From positions 2,874,001 through 2,938,000 of the forward strand of contig OY741268.1 of assembly GCA_963514095.1 (NCBI GenBank): 64,000 bases of DNA, written 5' to 3'. The stretch is from Eutrigla gurnardus. Lineage: Eukaryota; Chordata; Actinopteri; Perciformes; Triglidae. The notes below the pieces were generated by a model. The model searched no databases. It saw only the letters and a program-made list of their open reading frames with translations, and was not told the origin of the DNA. A program made the translations under genes and the position numbers. This document shows positions 1-10,690 of the stretch, one piece after another. How positions within the stretch are numbered: the stretch's first letter is position 1; every line of letters starts with the position of its first letter.

Positions 1-312
1 GGCAAAATGGAAGCATGATTTAATAAACATCATGCAAGAGCCCAGACCATCATAGAGAGGGTCTTCGGCATGATGAAGTCACGATGGTGAGGGATCTTCT
101 TCAAGGCCCTGGAGGTTGACCATACCTTTGAGCAAAAGGTCATTGGAGTGTGCTCCGAAACATCTGCATGACTGCAGGGGACATCCTGGAGCCGGCTGAG
201 GATGACGATCCTCCACCACCACCACCACCTGTGCAAGCAGACGAACAAGGAGGTCAGCATTTGAAGGACCGTCTGGCTGCCCAAGTGTCCGGCCCGAACT
301 GGTGTCCCTCAC
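1..312 (+). pseudogene. Harbinger transposase (DDE_Tnp_4), C-terminal remnant
   Basis: Frame 1 reads HHARAQTIIERVFGMMKSRW near the left edge. This is the block around the third catalytic acidic residue (the E of IERVFG) in HARBI1-type transposases. Further on, a second frame gives the NICMTAGDILEP block and an acidic, proline-rich tail, corresponding to the conserved 'LHNI' C-terminus. Stops at about 16-18, 106-108 and 169-171 and a frameshift near 150-165 break the frame. The N-terminal part, with the helix-turn-helix and first two catalytic residues, lies outside the window. Confidence 0.75.
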
Positions 313-656
313 CTCTTCAGGAGCACGATTTTTATTTAGTTTACATAAATCCAGACTGTGCATTTTCTTTCAGTGTATCTATCACAGTGGTCCTTGCTGT
401 GAGATGCAAAGAACATGGGCTGCCTCGAAACAATACATGACGCAAAATTTCACAGTCACATAGTAAACATATTGGTACCCAATTTGGGAAGGCAAATGTC
501 GAAAATGTTTCATTTATCTTGGCATTGGGTAAGTGTGTGTGTATGTTTCGACTGAATACTTTGTCCAGGTAACAACGTGGGGCCCATTATGTTTGAGAAA
601 GTTAAGCAGTGGTCCAGGACAGCTATGAAAGCTATTAGTGTGTAGATTGACACAAT

Positions 657-1877
657 GGGCCCTAGTTTCGTAGACCAGGCGCAGACAGCACGCAGCGCAC
701 CTGCGCCACGCCGACGGGGTGTGTCCGCCTCGACTTTGCAAGTTTCGTGCACCGCGCAGGCTAGTGCGGGCACGCCTCCTGTCTCGCCCACCCACGCAAG
801 TGGGAAAGAGGGAGGAGAAGAAGGCGTGAGTGGGAGACGAGGAGGAGACGAGGCGTGGACTGGGATTAACACAGCCGATTCAGATCTTCACCAATCAAAT
901 GAGCTCCTCTCCTCACCTTTAATGCGTTAGGGGAGGTTCAGTGCAAGTTTCGTCACTTGACAACCCGATGACAGAAGCAGCGCCGCCGCTCCCACCACGC
1001 GCATCACGCGCTGTGCGTGCGTATAGTCATAATTATAATGCCGATATTATATCACTATAGAAATTGTAGGCACATTTTAGGCATGTATATCACAAAACAG
1101 GGTCAGGGTGAACAGCTCATCATCTGCGCTCCACAGCTGCACCGGATTCCCCGTCCAACACCAGAACGGCGGGACACCGGGACCTTGCGTGCCGCTCAGA
1201 CCAGCTGCAGCCCCAACTCCGGTTCCAGCTCGTGGCAAAGTTGTGCGTTTCTCCATACTGCGGAAGCACGAGACCATGCAGGCACGAGCTGCTGTATTTT
1301 TTCAGGCATAGACGCATTTTATTAGCAGTGGATAGATATGAAAAAGAGGAGAGAGAGAGGGAGATGTTTTGGTCCGAGAGGCTGAGTTTCCGTTACGCGC
1401 GCCATCCGCCTTTGATCTGACGTCAGATGTGACGGGACAATCTATATAGATATTAATTCACGCGTTGATTCAATTAGTTGCATTAAATAGTGTTTGTTGT
1501 GATTATTTATTGCATTTAAATGTGCCTGGAACTGTGGAAACCTGCCTGTGAGGTCTTGGTGACGTGTGCGCACTGCGCGCCGGTCAGCCAAAGTGCCACT
1601 CTGCCAGCTGTAATTCGCCTTGAATGAATGGACTTTATTTGCGCCTTGCGCCTTACGCCAAGAGCTGGCGGGCTTTCGGCGAAGTCTCGGCGAGGCTTTT
1701 TGCCACAAAACTTCCGCTGCACCAAGCTGAATCTGTGACGCCTCCCCCTGCTGCGCCGCCACACCCATCTTGGCGCAGGCGATCCACCATATTGCCAAAC
1801 TGACTGTGCGCAAGGCTGCACGGGTTGAAACTTGCATCACGCCGGCTCCGCCACCCTGCGCCACGAAACTAGGGCCC
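657..1877 (+). mobile_element. MITE copy A, GGGCCCTAGTTTCG family (longest copy)
   Basis: The element begins GGGCCCTAGTTTCGTAG and ends with the inverse CGAAACTAGGGCCC, flanked on both sides by AAT (654-656 and 1878-1880), a 3-bp target duplication. Subterminal regions repeat GCAAGTTTCG and its complement CGAAACTTGC. The copy is 1221 bp. Compared with copies B and E it has about 280 extra bases (roughly 1048-1340) between the shared 'atgccgatattat' and 'gagagagagggagatg' segments. These could be ancestral internal sequence or a later insertion. No transposase motif is readable. The 3-bp duplication suggests mobilisation by a Harbinger-type transposase (inference). Confidence 0.8.
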
Positions 1878-1984
1878 AATGATTTGTGCACAGTTTAAAT
1901 TCATTGAGGAAATTTGAATTTCTTAATTGTATTTCAGTCCCTTAAGGATTTTGAGTTTGCACAATGTAAAAAAATATTCCCACG

Positions 1985-2860
1985 TTTGCAATGTTACCAC
2001 AAGATAAGCAGCAGCCTGGCCATGGTCAGGCATTAAGCATGAGGCAACAAGGGACGGCCTTTTCCCAAGCACCTCATGCATGGCATAAACCACGGCCAAG
2101 TTGCTGCTGTTGCCTCACCCTGGTCAGTGCTTGTGCCGGTTGGGGGATTCTTAACTCCTTTTACCATGGATGACAAAATGTTATTGAAAAAAAAATAAAA
2201 TAAAAGGCAGGTGGCGCAGAATACAGTGACCAATACTGAAAAACAGTTAGTTGTGAAACATTAGGGCTCATCGTAATTGCAGTCACATCTGATGTTTAAA
2301 AAAGATAAATTAAAAGTGTAGACAATAAATAGGCAGATTACATTCCCATTTGAAGGCTGGGTAGTCTGTGTAAGCATGTTTTAATCATCCAACCCAATAT
2401 CCACAAACCCAACACATAGTGGCAAGCCCAAAAATTTGATTTACCTTGTTAAATCCTGGGAAGCTTTTCATTCATGATCTTACTGAATGAAGACTTGGAA
2501 GACGGAGCTTAATGTAACCGTGCTTTAATTCCCCCTTCCAGCGTCAGCATCACAACAAACTCGGCTTCCCATAAAGCCTGCTTTACGGCACGCCCGACAA
2601 ACAAACATAACATACCTTATATTTGGACTTTAATTTCTCCCACTTCTTAGAGGCCTGGATGGGAGTGATTTGGCCCTCCTTGCCCATTTCTTTCACCACC
2701 TTTCTTTAGGACAGAATCAGTTTACTTGCCATAACCATTACAGAAAAAACAAGCAGATGTTTAGAAACATATTTGGCTACTTACTCCCAGCCAGATTTGG
2801 CTGCATTTCTCCTGTTGTTGAACGGAATATCCAATGTGCTGATACTGTAGCTATATGATC
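1985..2860 (-). pseudogene. Harbinger Myb/trihelix-like DNA-binding protein gene, three exons recognisable
   Basis: Exon 1 (about 2855-2785) ends with RRNAAKSGW and a GTAAGT donor. Exon 2 (2703-2616) continues in phase with EKVVKEMGKEGQITP and KKWEKLKSKYK, then a GTATGT donor. A later exon (about 2172-1985) carries the NPPTGTSTDQGEATAATWPW block typical of the C-terminal half of fish Harbinger Myb-like proteins. Frame is lost at about 2070 (one-base change after WPWFM) and a stop precedes exon 1, so there is no clear start codon. The family protein is thought to bind subterminal repeats and carry the transposase into the nucleus. Confidence 0.65.
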
Positions 2861-2930
2861 ATCCTGGTCTGGTGTATGAGATGCACCAGGCTTTCATTGG
2901 CTTCTGGTGTAAACCCATCCATGTCATTAT

Positions 2931-3388
2931 TAGATGAAGAGCAACAAATTCCTTTCACTTCCCAGCTTTTTGTTTGGCATGTGTAAAAAAGAGTTGATTT
3001 TTACTGACCATGTCGAGTCTCAAGACATTACATTACAAGTGTACTTATTTTGAACCAAACCATGATGTTTTGTGTCAGAATGTCACTGACTAAATAGTTG
3101 AATCTGATTGGTCTCTGTGGACTGATCATAAATGTGTTGCTTGTTAATCCCCCTCTGTTTAAGCATTATACAGAAAAATAGCAAAACCACAAAATTGTAG
3201 ATACACATGACAATCACTTAGCTGTGCATAGCATGCTGTGCTATCTAGACTGTAGAAATTCAGGAGAGCTTGATAGACAGCCAGAATGACAGCTTGCCAT
3301 TTTCTGCTTATTGTAGCAAGACAATGAATTGAAGGGACAGTCAACGAGAGAGCCGATAACAGCTGTTTCTGCACACCATGCACTCACT
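2931..3388. other. Unassigned AT-rich stretch
   Basis: No protein family, terminal repeat or tRNA-like segment was recognised. Open frames here are short and lack family motifs. It may be the 3' UTR upstream of the LINE tail that follows. Confidence 0.3.
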
Positions 3389-3537
3389 GTAAAACGTGTA
3401 ATTTTATTTATGTTCTTGACTGTAGTACTTTGCTTTATTGTTTATTCTTTGTAATTATTGTGCGCACTTAACACCAAGGCAAATTTGTTGTATGTGAAAA
3501 CATACTTTGGCAATAAACTCCTTTCTGATTCTAATAA
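3389..3537 (+). mobile_element. LINE 3' tail (probable L2/CR1-type), truncated
   Basis: The segment ends 'cttggcaataaactcc...gattct', after 'acaccaaggcaaatttgttgtatgtgaaaacatac' type sequence. The same tail organisation recurs at 41115-41325, where it ends in repeated GATTCT. In fish this is the 3' end of a non-LTR retrotransposon with a short tandem tail. There is no coding sequence, so it is a 5'-truncated insertion. The clade assignment is tentative. Confidence 0.5.
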
Positions 3538-4660
3538 ACAACAATTCCCGCAGCTGATGTTTCATTGTTCATGAATTCAAAGATATGTTTAGGTTTCCAA
3601 CAGTGAAATGTTTTTATGCAAAATGTGTATAAACCTGGCAATTTTTATGTGAAATCTGACATTCACCACCCCATATACCCTGAATAGATGATTTTGTTTC
3701 TGCCACTGAGACAATTGTAGCCGTCAGGAATGTTTGCGTAAACATGGCTACAATAAAAATACTATACTGGTTGTTTTGTCATGTGACTGTACATGAAAAA
3801 GACAATATTCTATGGTCTTTATTCTGTTCATGTAGTTATTTATGTGGAAACAATATTTTAATGATGCAACATCTTTCATTCCTTTTGTCTCAAACATTTT
3901 CGTTTTCAGCCATTAGGGATTTGGAGCAGCTTTGGTGACTGTCATACTATAATAGCTCACCAATTTAAAGTGATCCCACTGCGTTCATCCTTTTCAGATT
4001 CAGTTGAACTATCTGCTTTGATGTCTTTGAAACCAGTAGTCAGCTACTTTAATGGCAGATCATCATCACAGGATTTGAGCACATCCGTTTCCTTTACTAT
4101 AACCATTTCATTGGGATTATTTACAGGGTGACGCTGTCCAATGAGACACACAAATCAGAGACTGCGATAATAAAGACAATGCTGATTAGTTTGTTTCATT
4201 CTCTGTAAGTCTAGCTGAGCGTGGAGGACAAAATAAAATATTGAATGTGAACAAATCTTTCATCTTTGTCTCTTATTAGCAGAGGAAACATTCAGGTAAC
4301 ATCAGTACACTTCTAAGTTTGAGCCGGTGCTGACATTTTTTGCTAGTTAAAATGAAACATCAGTGGCAGCACACAGCTGTGGCTAATGAAGGTCAATAAC
4401 GGAGTAGGCAATCTTCGTCGTTGTAATGGTTTCGACAGAGGAAACATAAAATCTGATTTTGGTCCCCTCACATTTATTTTATTTTTATACTTATTTGCTC
4501 TAAGTGTAGTCCGTAACTAGTAACTAAAGTGTCTAAATAAGTATAGAGGAGAACAATATCATGTTGTGACAGCAACAACAAGTATTGTGAACATAACCAA
4601 GAGACTGAATGGTGAAGTACATTTTATTGTAGTGTGAAGATGGAGAGCAGGGTGGATTCA
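3538..4660. other. No recognisable feature
   Basis: AT-rich sequence with only short open frames and no visible inverted repeat ends, splice-structured exons or family motifs. I see nothing I can support here. Confidence 0.4.
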
Positions 4661-4664
4661 AGAA

Positions 4665-5330
4665 AGCAGGTTATTGTTTATTGTTAAAAGGATCCCCAAT
4701 AGCTGTCACCAAGGCGGGACGAGCTAGTCTTCTTGGGGTCCCAACATAAAAAAGACAACAAGAAAATCAATTAACAATGACAATCTAAAAGCAATAAAAC
4801 ATTGTAGACATCATTATAAACCTCATCAGAGATTATTCAGAATAGGTTATTACAGGAATACATTCATTATTACATTCATACCGTAAATATGTCCATTCCC
4901 TACTCACAACTTAAATAGTGCATTCTCCGATGGTAATTAAACGATACTTTGCCATTCAGTTTACGTATATTCAGTGGGCAATTATTCCAATGATTGACGG
5001 CACGATAAACTGTTTAAAGCATTTGATTTTGGGCGTGGTAACATCATCTGGCCATTATGAGCTGACCTAGTCAAATGAGAATGAACCTGATCACACTTGA
5101 CAATTTGGTTGTATAAGAAAATGGGTTCAGAAGAAAAAACAGTGTTTCTGAAAAATGTAGTTGTATTGAAAACCAGCCTGTTCTCTACCGTTAACCATGA
5201 GAGTCGGCGGTGCATACTGATAGTGTTTGTTCTCACGGGACAATGTAATAATAACCTGGCAGCTCTGTTCTGTGCAGTTTGAAATTAGTTTAGTTGACCT
5301 TTAGATGCAGATGACCATACAGGTGCACAA
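4665..5330 (-). pseudogene. LINE C-terminal domain remnant with 3' tail
   Basis: Minus-strand reading gives FLYNQIVKCDQVHSHLTRSA and LPRPKSNAL. These resemble the region downstream of reverse transcriptase in CR1/L2/Rex-type LINEs, where a conserved 'TR(S/Q)' segment is followed by a 'W(N)..P' block. After the coding part comes 'accccaagaagactagc' and an AT-rich end near 4665. Several stops and frame changes are present and the RT core is absent. This is a 5'-truncated, decayed copy. Confidence 0.5.
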
Positions 5331-5439
5331 TAATCCAGGTGACATAAAATTAAAGATTTAGCCACCTGTCCCACAATGTGTTTAGGGGCATAAGAGATTT
5401 CCTCCCCATGGAGATACCACAACCCATCTTCTTTACTAT

Positions 5440-6165
5440 GGTTAACTCTGAGAAGAGGGATACTCTGAGTTGTCCTATCTTTAGGTCAGTTACCATGGTA
5501 ACCATGCTGTTAGTTATCATGGTGAACCTAACCTGCTCGCTAACAGGTTTTCTTCAACACACCCTGAGTTCTCCTCTGTCTCTGCCCTTTTCCTGAATCT
5601 GATCCAGCTGTGGAGAAATGTGCCGGCCTTTCTTAATGAACCATCGATATGGAAGCAAACGTGATTCTAGTCGCCTCACATCGGGAGAGGATTCTGATTA
5701 CTTAGTAGCATATTACCGTTTTCCCTCATAAGTGATCACACATCTAAATAATATTGTCCGTTCTGATCGCGGACATAATCCGCGACCAGAACAGATTATT
5801 TGCTAAACCCTTAGGTGTATGGTGAATGGTAGTTTCCTGAAATGTTTAAGGACATTTCTGTGTTGAAATAGCTACTGATATTTACTCGTTTAATATGTGA
5901 AATATGATTGACACCATATACCTTAGTGTATTTATTTGCGCAATATTCTTGCTTAATTTGCAACTGCAGCCACGTTCTTGTTGGGCCTGTGGGATTACAC
6001 CTCATCAAAATCTTTACATTTCACTACTTCCACTCGTGAACCACGGGAATAGAACCCCTGTCACCTGCGTAGTAGTCAGCGTTGCTTACCAGTACAAAAC
6101 AGTGTTACACTGCACATTGAAAAATAACATTTTAGCAACTCAACTAGATCAATCGACTAGAATGT
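5440..6165. mobile_element. Harbinger-derived non-autonomous element, copy F1 with tRNA-like module
   Basis: The sequence around 'gttaccatggtaac...gtgaacctaacctgctcgc...aggtt' aligns by eye with 39548-40120. Both copies contain, at the same internal position, a minus-strand tRNA-like segment; here the B-box-like part is near 6044-6055. Repeated ACTCTGAG motifs at the left (about 5446-5480) match the subterminal repeats of the fish Harbinger family whose end is clear in the other copy. Terminal repeats of F1 were not resolved, so limits are approximate. Confidence 0.55.
5759..5791. repeat. 33-bp imperfect palindrome inside copy F1
   Basis: GTTCTGATCGCGGA and TCCGCGACCAGAAC face each other across 'cataa'. 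The arms pair except for one A/C position. The equivalent place in the other copy (about 39810-39835) is decayed. It can form a hairpin, and is probably a structural part of the mobile element rather than a host regulatory site. Confidence 0.7.
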
Positions 6166-6449
6166 CCATATTTATGATGAACTGAATGGTTAAATTCACA
6201 TTATTACACATTGTTGCTCTGTTGGTTTACAGAGCAGAGTTGATTTTTACATCAGCAGGAAGGAGGAGCTGCTCGAACTGAAGCCGATCACTGAACAAGC
6301 TTTTTATAAAACCAACAACATGGGGAGAAGTGGATTTGCTTTTTGTAGTCCATTTTTGTAGTTTCTCCACTGCAGACCCAAGTCAATCACTGTGTGGATC
6401 AGCTGTCAATCATCAGCTGTCAATCATCTGCGGGAGCATTTAAATGACG

Positions 6450-6740
6450 TATCTTAGGCTACGTTCACACCGCAGTTACAAGTGACCTGAATCTGATTTT
6501 TTCGCTCATATGTGACCCATATCTGATTTGCTTTTGACAATGTGAACAGCACAAGTCGCATTGAATCTGACATTTTCTAATCAGATTCAGGCCACATTTA
6601 AATGTGGTACTGAATGGGATACGTATCGGATTTTTTTGAATGCGACCGCAGTCTGAACAGCCAGGTCGCATTTAATGCGACTTTGACGTCATTCTGACCC
6701 GCGCTGCACTGTTTTGTAAATGAATGACAAATAAAGTTGA
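6450..6740. repeat. Dispersed repeat of unknown class ('ggctacgttcacaccgc')
   Basis: The stretch starts 'taggctacgttcacaccgcag' and contains inverted copies of an 'aatctgat(t)' and 'gtgaacag' vocabulary. This is reminiscent of a common fish non-autonomous DNA element. No target duplication or terminal repeat could be fixed. The assignment is from memory of similar fish repeats only. Confidence 0.35.
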
Positions 6741-6949
6741 TTGAAAAGCGGGCGGGAGCCAAAACAAACATTTGTCCTCACAATTCAGGACCAGAAGATG
6801 CTTTAGCATGGCTATCAGACTGGTTTTTCCTCCTATGATTGTGACTTAGTATGTACAAATTTGATTTCTCATGAAATTCGTCTTCTAGATGACACCCCTG
6901 CCCGCCAGTATTGATGCATTTTACCCTCAGAATATGATACTGTCAAGGC

Positions 6950-8623
6950 ACATGTTCAGCAAAGCAAGGTAATTCATGGAAGTTGTAGTCCATTTGCTTC
7001 CCCAGTTGTGGTAGTGAGGAAGAAAGATTCTACTATAAGGCTCTGTTTTGATTATCGGCTCCTGAACTCTAAAACTTGCAAAGACGTTTTCCTCCTACCC
7101 TGAATGGAGGAGTCCCATGATGCCCTGTCAGGGAGCCATTGGTACAATCAAGTCCCTGTCACTGAGCCGGATAAAATGAAGGCAGCGTTTTGCACCCCAT
7201 GTTGGAGATGTTGCAAATGCAGAACCCAAAGGCAAAGCTGGAAATGTGTTGTTTCTTGAAGAAGGAGGTAAAGTGCCTTGACCATGCAATTTCCAAGGAC
7301 GGTGTAGCGACTGACTCTGATAAAATATCGGTACTGGCCAATTGACAACCTCCAAAGTGTTGCTGAGCTGAGATCATATTACGGCTTTGCCATCTATTAT
7401 CACCACTTCGTCCAAGGTTTTGCAACACTGGCCGCACCTCTCCATTGCCTAGAGGCTGAACTGGATGGCATTAAATCTAAAAAGCCATCCAAGCTCCCTC
7501 TGCAGGAAAACTGGACTGAAGAATGTGAAAAAGGTTTCCAAGATCTGAAAGCCAAGTTGGTGGAGTTCCCTGTACTGTCATATGCCATTTTTTTAACATC
7601 CCTTCCTCCGGAAATTGATGCTAGCCATTACAGGCTAGGGGCAGTACTTTCACAACAGGAACAAGATGGCACCGTTCGCTAGTGATGTCCAAATGAAGCT
7701 TCGTGAAGCATTTTCTTTATTTTCTGAGCCCAATAGATGGCGCTCTCTGTTCAACAAAGGGTTGAAAGCAATGGAAATATATCGGCCTTCAACCCTTTGT
7801 TGAACAGAGAACGCCATCTATTGGGCTCAGAAAATAAAGAAAATGCTTCACGAAGCTTCATTTGGACATCACTACCGTTCGCCCTATTGCATATGCTAGA
7901 AGAGGTTTAAAACCAACTGAACGCAACATATCAAATTACAGTTATTTAGAGTTATTAGCCTTGAAAGGGGCTATGGCAGAGAATGTGTGATCTATACTGA
8001 CAATAATCCCCTTACCACCTGTCCACCGTAAAGCTAGGGGTGTTGGAACAATGTTGGGCTGCTCAACTTTCTTCATTTGATTTTTCTATTAAGTAACGCC
8101 CAGGTTGAACAAATGGCAACACTGATGCACTTTTTGAGGCACTACTTCCTGACACCTCTCTTCCAGACACTCTGCCCCAGACCAAAGCCATTCCTCATCA
8201 GCAGGTAACACAATCTGTAGTCATCTCTCTGTGCTGCTTTACAGAGTGACGACCCTACCATTAAGGTGTTTCTAAGGTTTAGCCACAGAAAGGCGGGTCC
8301 AAACTACAAGGAACAGATGTGTTCACTTGTACCAGTGCTGCAAATGTTGCATCAGTGGAAGAAGCTGGTGGAAAAGAATGGAGTCCTCTACCATCAAGTG
8401 TTCCGGCTCAATGGTGGGGAGGCGATACACCAATGGGCGTTACCACATTGCTGAAAGGTGGGGCCTTGTATCAGCTGCATAATGATCACAACCACCAGGG
8501 GTTGGACAGAATTGGTGCAACAGAGGTGTTGGTGCATGCTTAAAGAGATTCAAAAACTATTGTGTGAACATTGTGCATTGGCCAAAGCAGTTTACCCCAA
8601 GCCAAAGAGAACTATAGCCTCTA
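6950..8623 (+). pseudogene. Ty3/gypsy pol: RT, RNase H and integrase zinc-binding remnants
   Basis: The RT fingers block (SPFASPVVVVRKKD, then FDYRLLNSKT) is followed by a deletion that removes the palm segment expected to hold the YxDD catalytic motif. Reading resumes at LKKEVKCLDHAISKDGV. The RNase H start is visible near 7610-7680 and continues past the MITE. The zinc-binding region has LHNDHNHQGLD with a downstream C..C pair near 8560-8580. Multiple stops and shifts mean no functional product. The integrase continues at 13307 after the EnSpm insertion. Confidence 0.7.
7680..7874. mobile_element. hAT foldback MITE, 195 bp, with perfect 8-bp target duplication
   Basis: The element starts TAGTGATGTCCAAATGAAGC and ends with its exact inverse. 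The two arms, roughly 90 bases each, are almost perfectly complementary over nearly the whole length. CCGTTCGC flanks it on both sides (7672-7679 and 7875-7882), an 8-bp duplication diagnostic of hAT transposition. The TAGTG start fits the hAT terminal consensus. It interrupts the RNase H part of the gypsy relic. Near-identity of arms and duplication suggests a young insertion. Confidence 0.92.
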
Positions 8624-8650
8624 CACTGCATGAAAAGTCGGATTTTCGTC
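8624..8650 (+). repeat. EnSpm left terminal inverted repeat
   Basis: CACTGCATGAAAAGTCGGAT begins the element and continues to TTTTCGTC. It pairs with 13277-13303 with a single mismatch at position 16. The CACT(A/G) start is the superfamily signature. Confidence 0.9.
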
Positions 8651-8859
8651 CCTGTAAACGCCCGGAAATCTCCCTAATTTTCGGGAGTTAACGACAATTT
8701 ACAGGCTGCGAACGCCGCGTTCGTCTGTGCCGAAAATTGTCGAAAACGAACCACAGCGAAGGCTCTAATTAGCATATGAATAGCAGCGAAACCGCGCCTG
8801 GCCAGAGATGGCTTGAATATCCTCACTCAGGATTGGATGAAACCACTAGTTTTAAACAA

Positions 8860-9062
8860 GTATAATCGCTCGTGATTGGTTGGCAGATCTGGTCATTATC
8901 AATGTAAAGCCAACCCACGTTGGCAGATCTGTCACTATTGGTCAACCTGATGAGTCATTATAAATGTAAACCCCACCCCCGTTGGCAGATATGTTACTAT
9001 TGGTCACACTGGGTCTTTTAAACAAGAATAATCACTAGTGATTGGTTAGCAGATCTATCACT
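8860..9062 (+). repeat. Subterminal repeats of the EnSpm element
   Basis: A unit approximating 'gttggcagatctgtcactattggtca' recurs four to five times with spacing of about 55-60 bases, sometimes preceded by 'ttttaaacaagaataatcac'. CACTA elements carry clustered subterminal motifs bound by an element-encoded protein, and these are the obvious candidates here. ATTGG (CCAAT box) is part of most units. Confidence 0.65.
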
Positions 9063-9172
9063 GTATATATATATATATATATATACATATGTATATTTAT
9101 ACATATATATGCACACACATATTTATTTTTATTTATTTATATATTTATAAATATAAATATGAATGAATTTAT
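9063..9172. repeat. (TA)n and AT-rich microsatellite
   Basis: A run of TA dinucleotides followed by TATA/TTTA variants lies between the subterminal repeats and the 3' end of the minus-strand gene. Confidence 0.9.
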
Positions 9173-9217
9173 TGAGGAAAGGAAAAATTGCCAGGAGGAA
9201 GTATTCAAAGAAAGAGC

Positions 9218-9223
9218 TTTATT
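9218..9223 (-). terminator. Poly(A) signal of the minus-strand EnSpm gene
   Basis: AATAAA on the minus strand lies 84 bases beyond the stop codon of the five-exon gene, a normal 3' UTR distance. Confidence 0.8.
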
Positions 9224-9306
9224 GACAACACAACACACAACTGTACAAATTTGCCCACACAACAAACAAATTAACCTGTCGACATTCTGTCCGAATTTGG
9301 TCAATT

Positions 9307-10602
9307 TTACAGCCGCCTGCTGTGCGTGGCCCTGTACTTGGGATTCTTCTCTAATCGCGACTGTAGAGTCGCACAGAGCTCGGTGAGCTCCTGGCTACGA
9401 GAAGATGGAGGTCGCACAATCCATCCAGACACCCCGCCAACGACGCCGTCCTCCTCATCAGACATCATGTCTGTGTTGGCGCACTTCCAACGGTCCACCT
9501 CATCGCCAGCAAGCACACTCCGTCTCGCTTCCAGCAGCTGTAAAACAATCAATAAAGACAATCAGTACTGCGCGATGCACTGCGCATGGACACAACACAT
9601 CTATTAATGCACCTGAAAAATAGGTTTAGGTAGGTTTGGTCACATTGACCAAAAACGGATCTAATAAATCTAATAAGTCTTACCCTCTTTCTCCTGGAAC
9701 GACTCCGAGCTGACGTCTTCACAGCTTCCGCCTGCGATGTGAGATCAGGCTGTGTGTGTCTGAAGCTCCTGCGTACCGTTTCATAGAATGTCTTACAGGC
9801 AGCTGGAAAACAATTAAATGAGTGGTATGAATAAGAAAACTTAAGTCACAGTAAAATTAAAACAAGGAAGAAGAAAACAGTAAAAGTTACTTACACACAA
9901 TGGCGTCACTATCAGCGTCATAGAAATCCGGACTTGCGGACAAAGCTCCGAGCAAGTAAGAGGTCACAGCTTCGTTATGAGGCGAGGTTCGTCTGTGAAA
10001 ACAAAATGAACAGTTAAGATCGGTATCTACTGTTAACGCATCTATTTCCTTATACAGCAGAATGAAAGCATATTCTTTAAATCTTACCCTTGCTCCGGTT
10101 CGTAGCGCCTACAATTCGTCTCCGAGTTGTGAAGACGGCGTACTGCTTCCTGTAAAAGACCAACAACATACACTTAACAAAGCAACTTAACGTTACACTG
10201 GTTCCTCTCTCTTGTTCTTTTACAAGGCTACTATGGTACTTTTAGCTTGGACTATTAGCTTTTAAGCTACTTTTAGCTTGGGCTTGCTTTGCTAATTTTA
10301 GCTTAGCTAGCAGTCACCGAACATATTCTTACCGCAATCTTGGGATTGTTCACCCGTCTTCTCTTTTTCGAGTTAACGTTAGTCTCTTCCACACACTGTT
10401 TCGTCTCCAAAGCAGCCAACCTGGAGTTTAGTGTGGCGAACTGCTCATTCACATCGGCAGCAAGCACAGCGAGCTGACGAGACAGGCCACTGATAGCATT
10501 CAGCAGTTTCTTCTCGCCGGTCTGCGGACTGGCTGAAAGTGGTTGATCGCGGCCATGCAGAGGGGTTGAAGTGGAGCTGAATGCGAGACGCCGTCCAGCC
10601 AT
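9307..10602 (-). CDS. Intact five-exon EnSpm-borne gene, C14orf93-like, 259 codons
   Basis: Exons on the minus strand are 10602-10333, 10149-10088, 9992-9895, 9802-9684 and 9537-9307. Every junction has a GT donor (mostly GTAAG) and an AG acceptor. The phases (0, 2, 1, 0) connect without a stop, totalling 780 nt including the stop. The start is the first ATG of exon 1. Exon 1 encodes a heptad-like coiled-coil segment (residues about 30-65) and a basic KKRRR stretch that could be a nuclear signal. Middle exons carry a VRRLHNS and YETVRRSFR motif region. Exon 5 has MSDEEDG, WIVRPP and LTELCATLQ. I recall the vertebrate protein C14orf93 having a comparable MSDEED...RPP...LTELC block. The function is unknown; it may be a DNA-binding partner of the transposase (inference). 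Preservation contrasts sharply with the decayed sequence around the element. Confidence 0.85.
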
Positions 10603-10690
10603 TATAGATCACGAAACCAACGCAGTTAAAACACAGAAAATGGAGTGAAAGTTCTGAGTACAGATATAAAAACATGCCCGTCTTGCCCAT

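Larger units (their letters stand above)
1..2930. mobile_element. PIF/Harbinger DNA transposon, partial, cut by the window edge
   Basis: The left end of the window holds the tail of a Harbinger transposase on the plus strand (1-312). A Myb/trihelix-like partner gene lies on the minus strand (about 1985-2860). Such a convergent pair is the usual organisation of PIF/Harbinger elements. A separate GGGCCC-ended MITE (657-1877) sits between the two genes. The right terminus was not located and the left terminus lies outside the window. Both genes carry frameshifts or stops, so this is an inactive copy. Element limits are inferred from gene content rather than from visible terminal repeats. Confidence 0.6.

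Noticed and set aside
655..930. Open frame at the left end of MITE copy A, recurring in copies B, D and E
   Set aside because: It recurs because the MITE recurs. It is GC-biased, shows no protein family and is broken differently in each copy.
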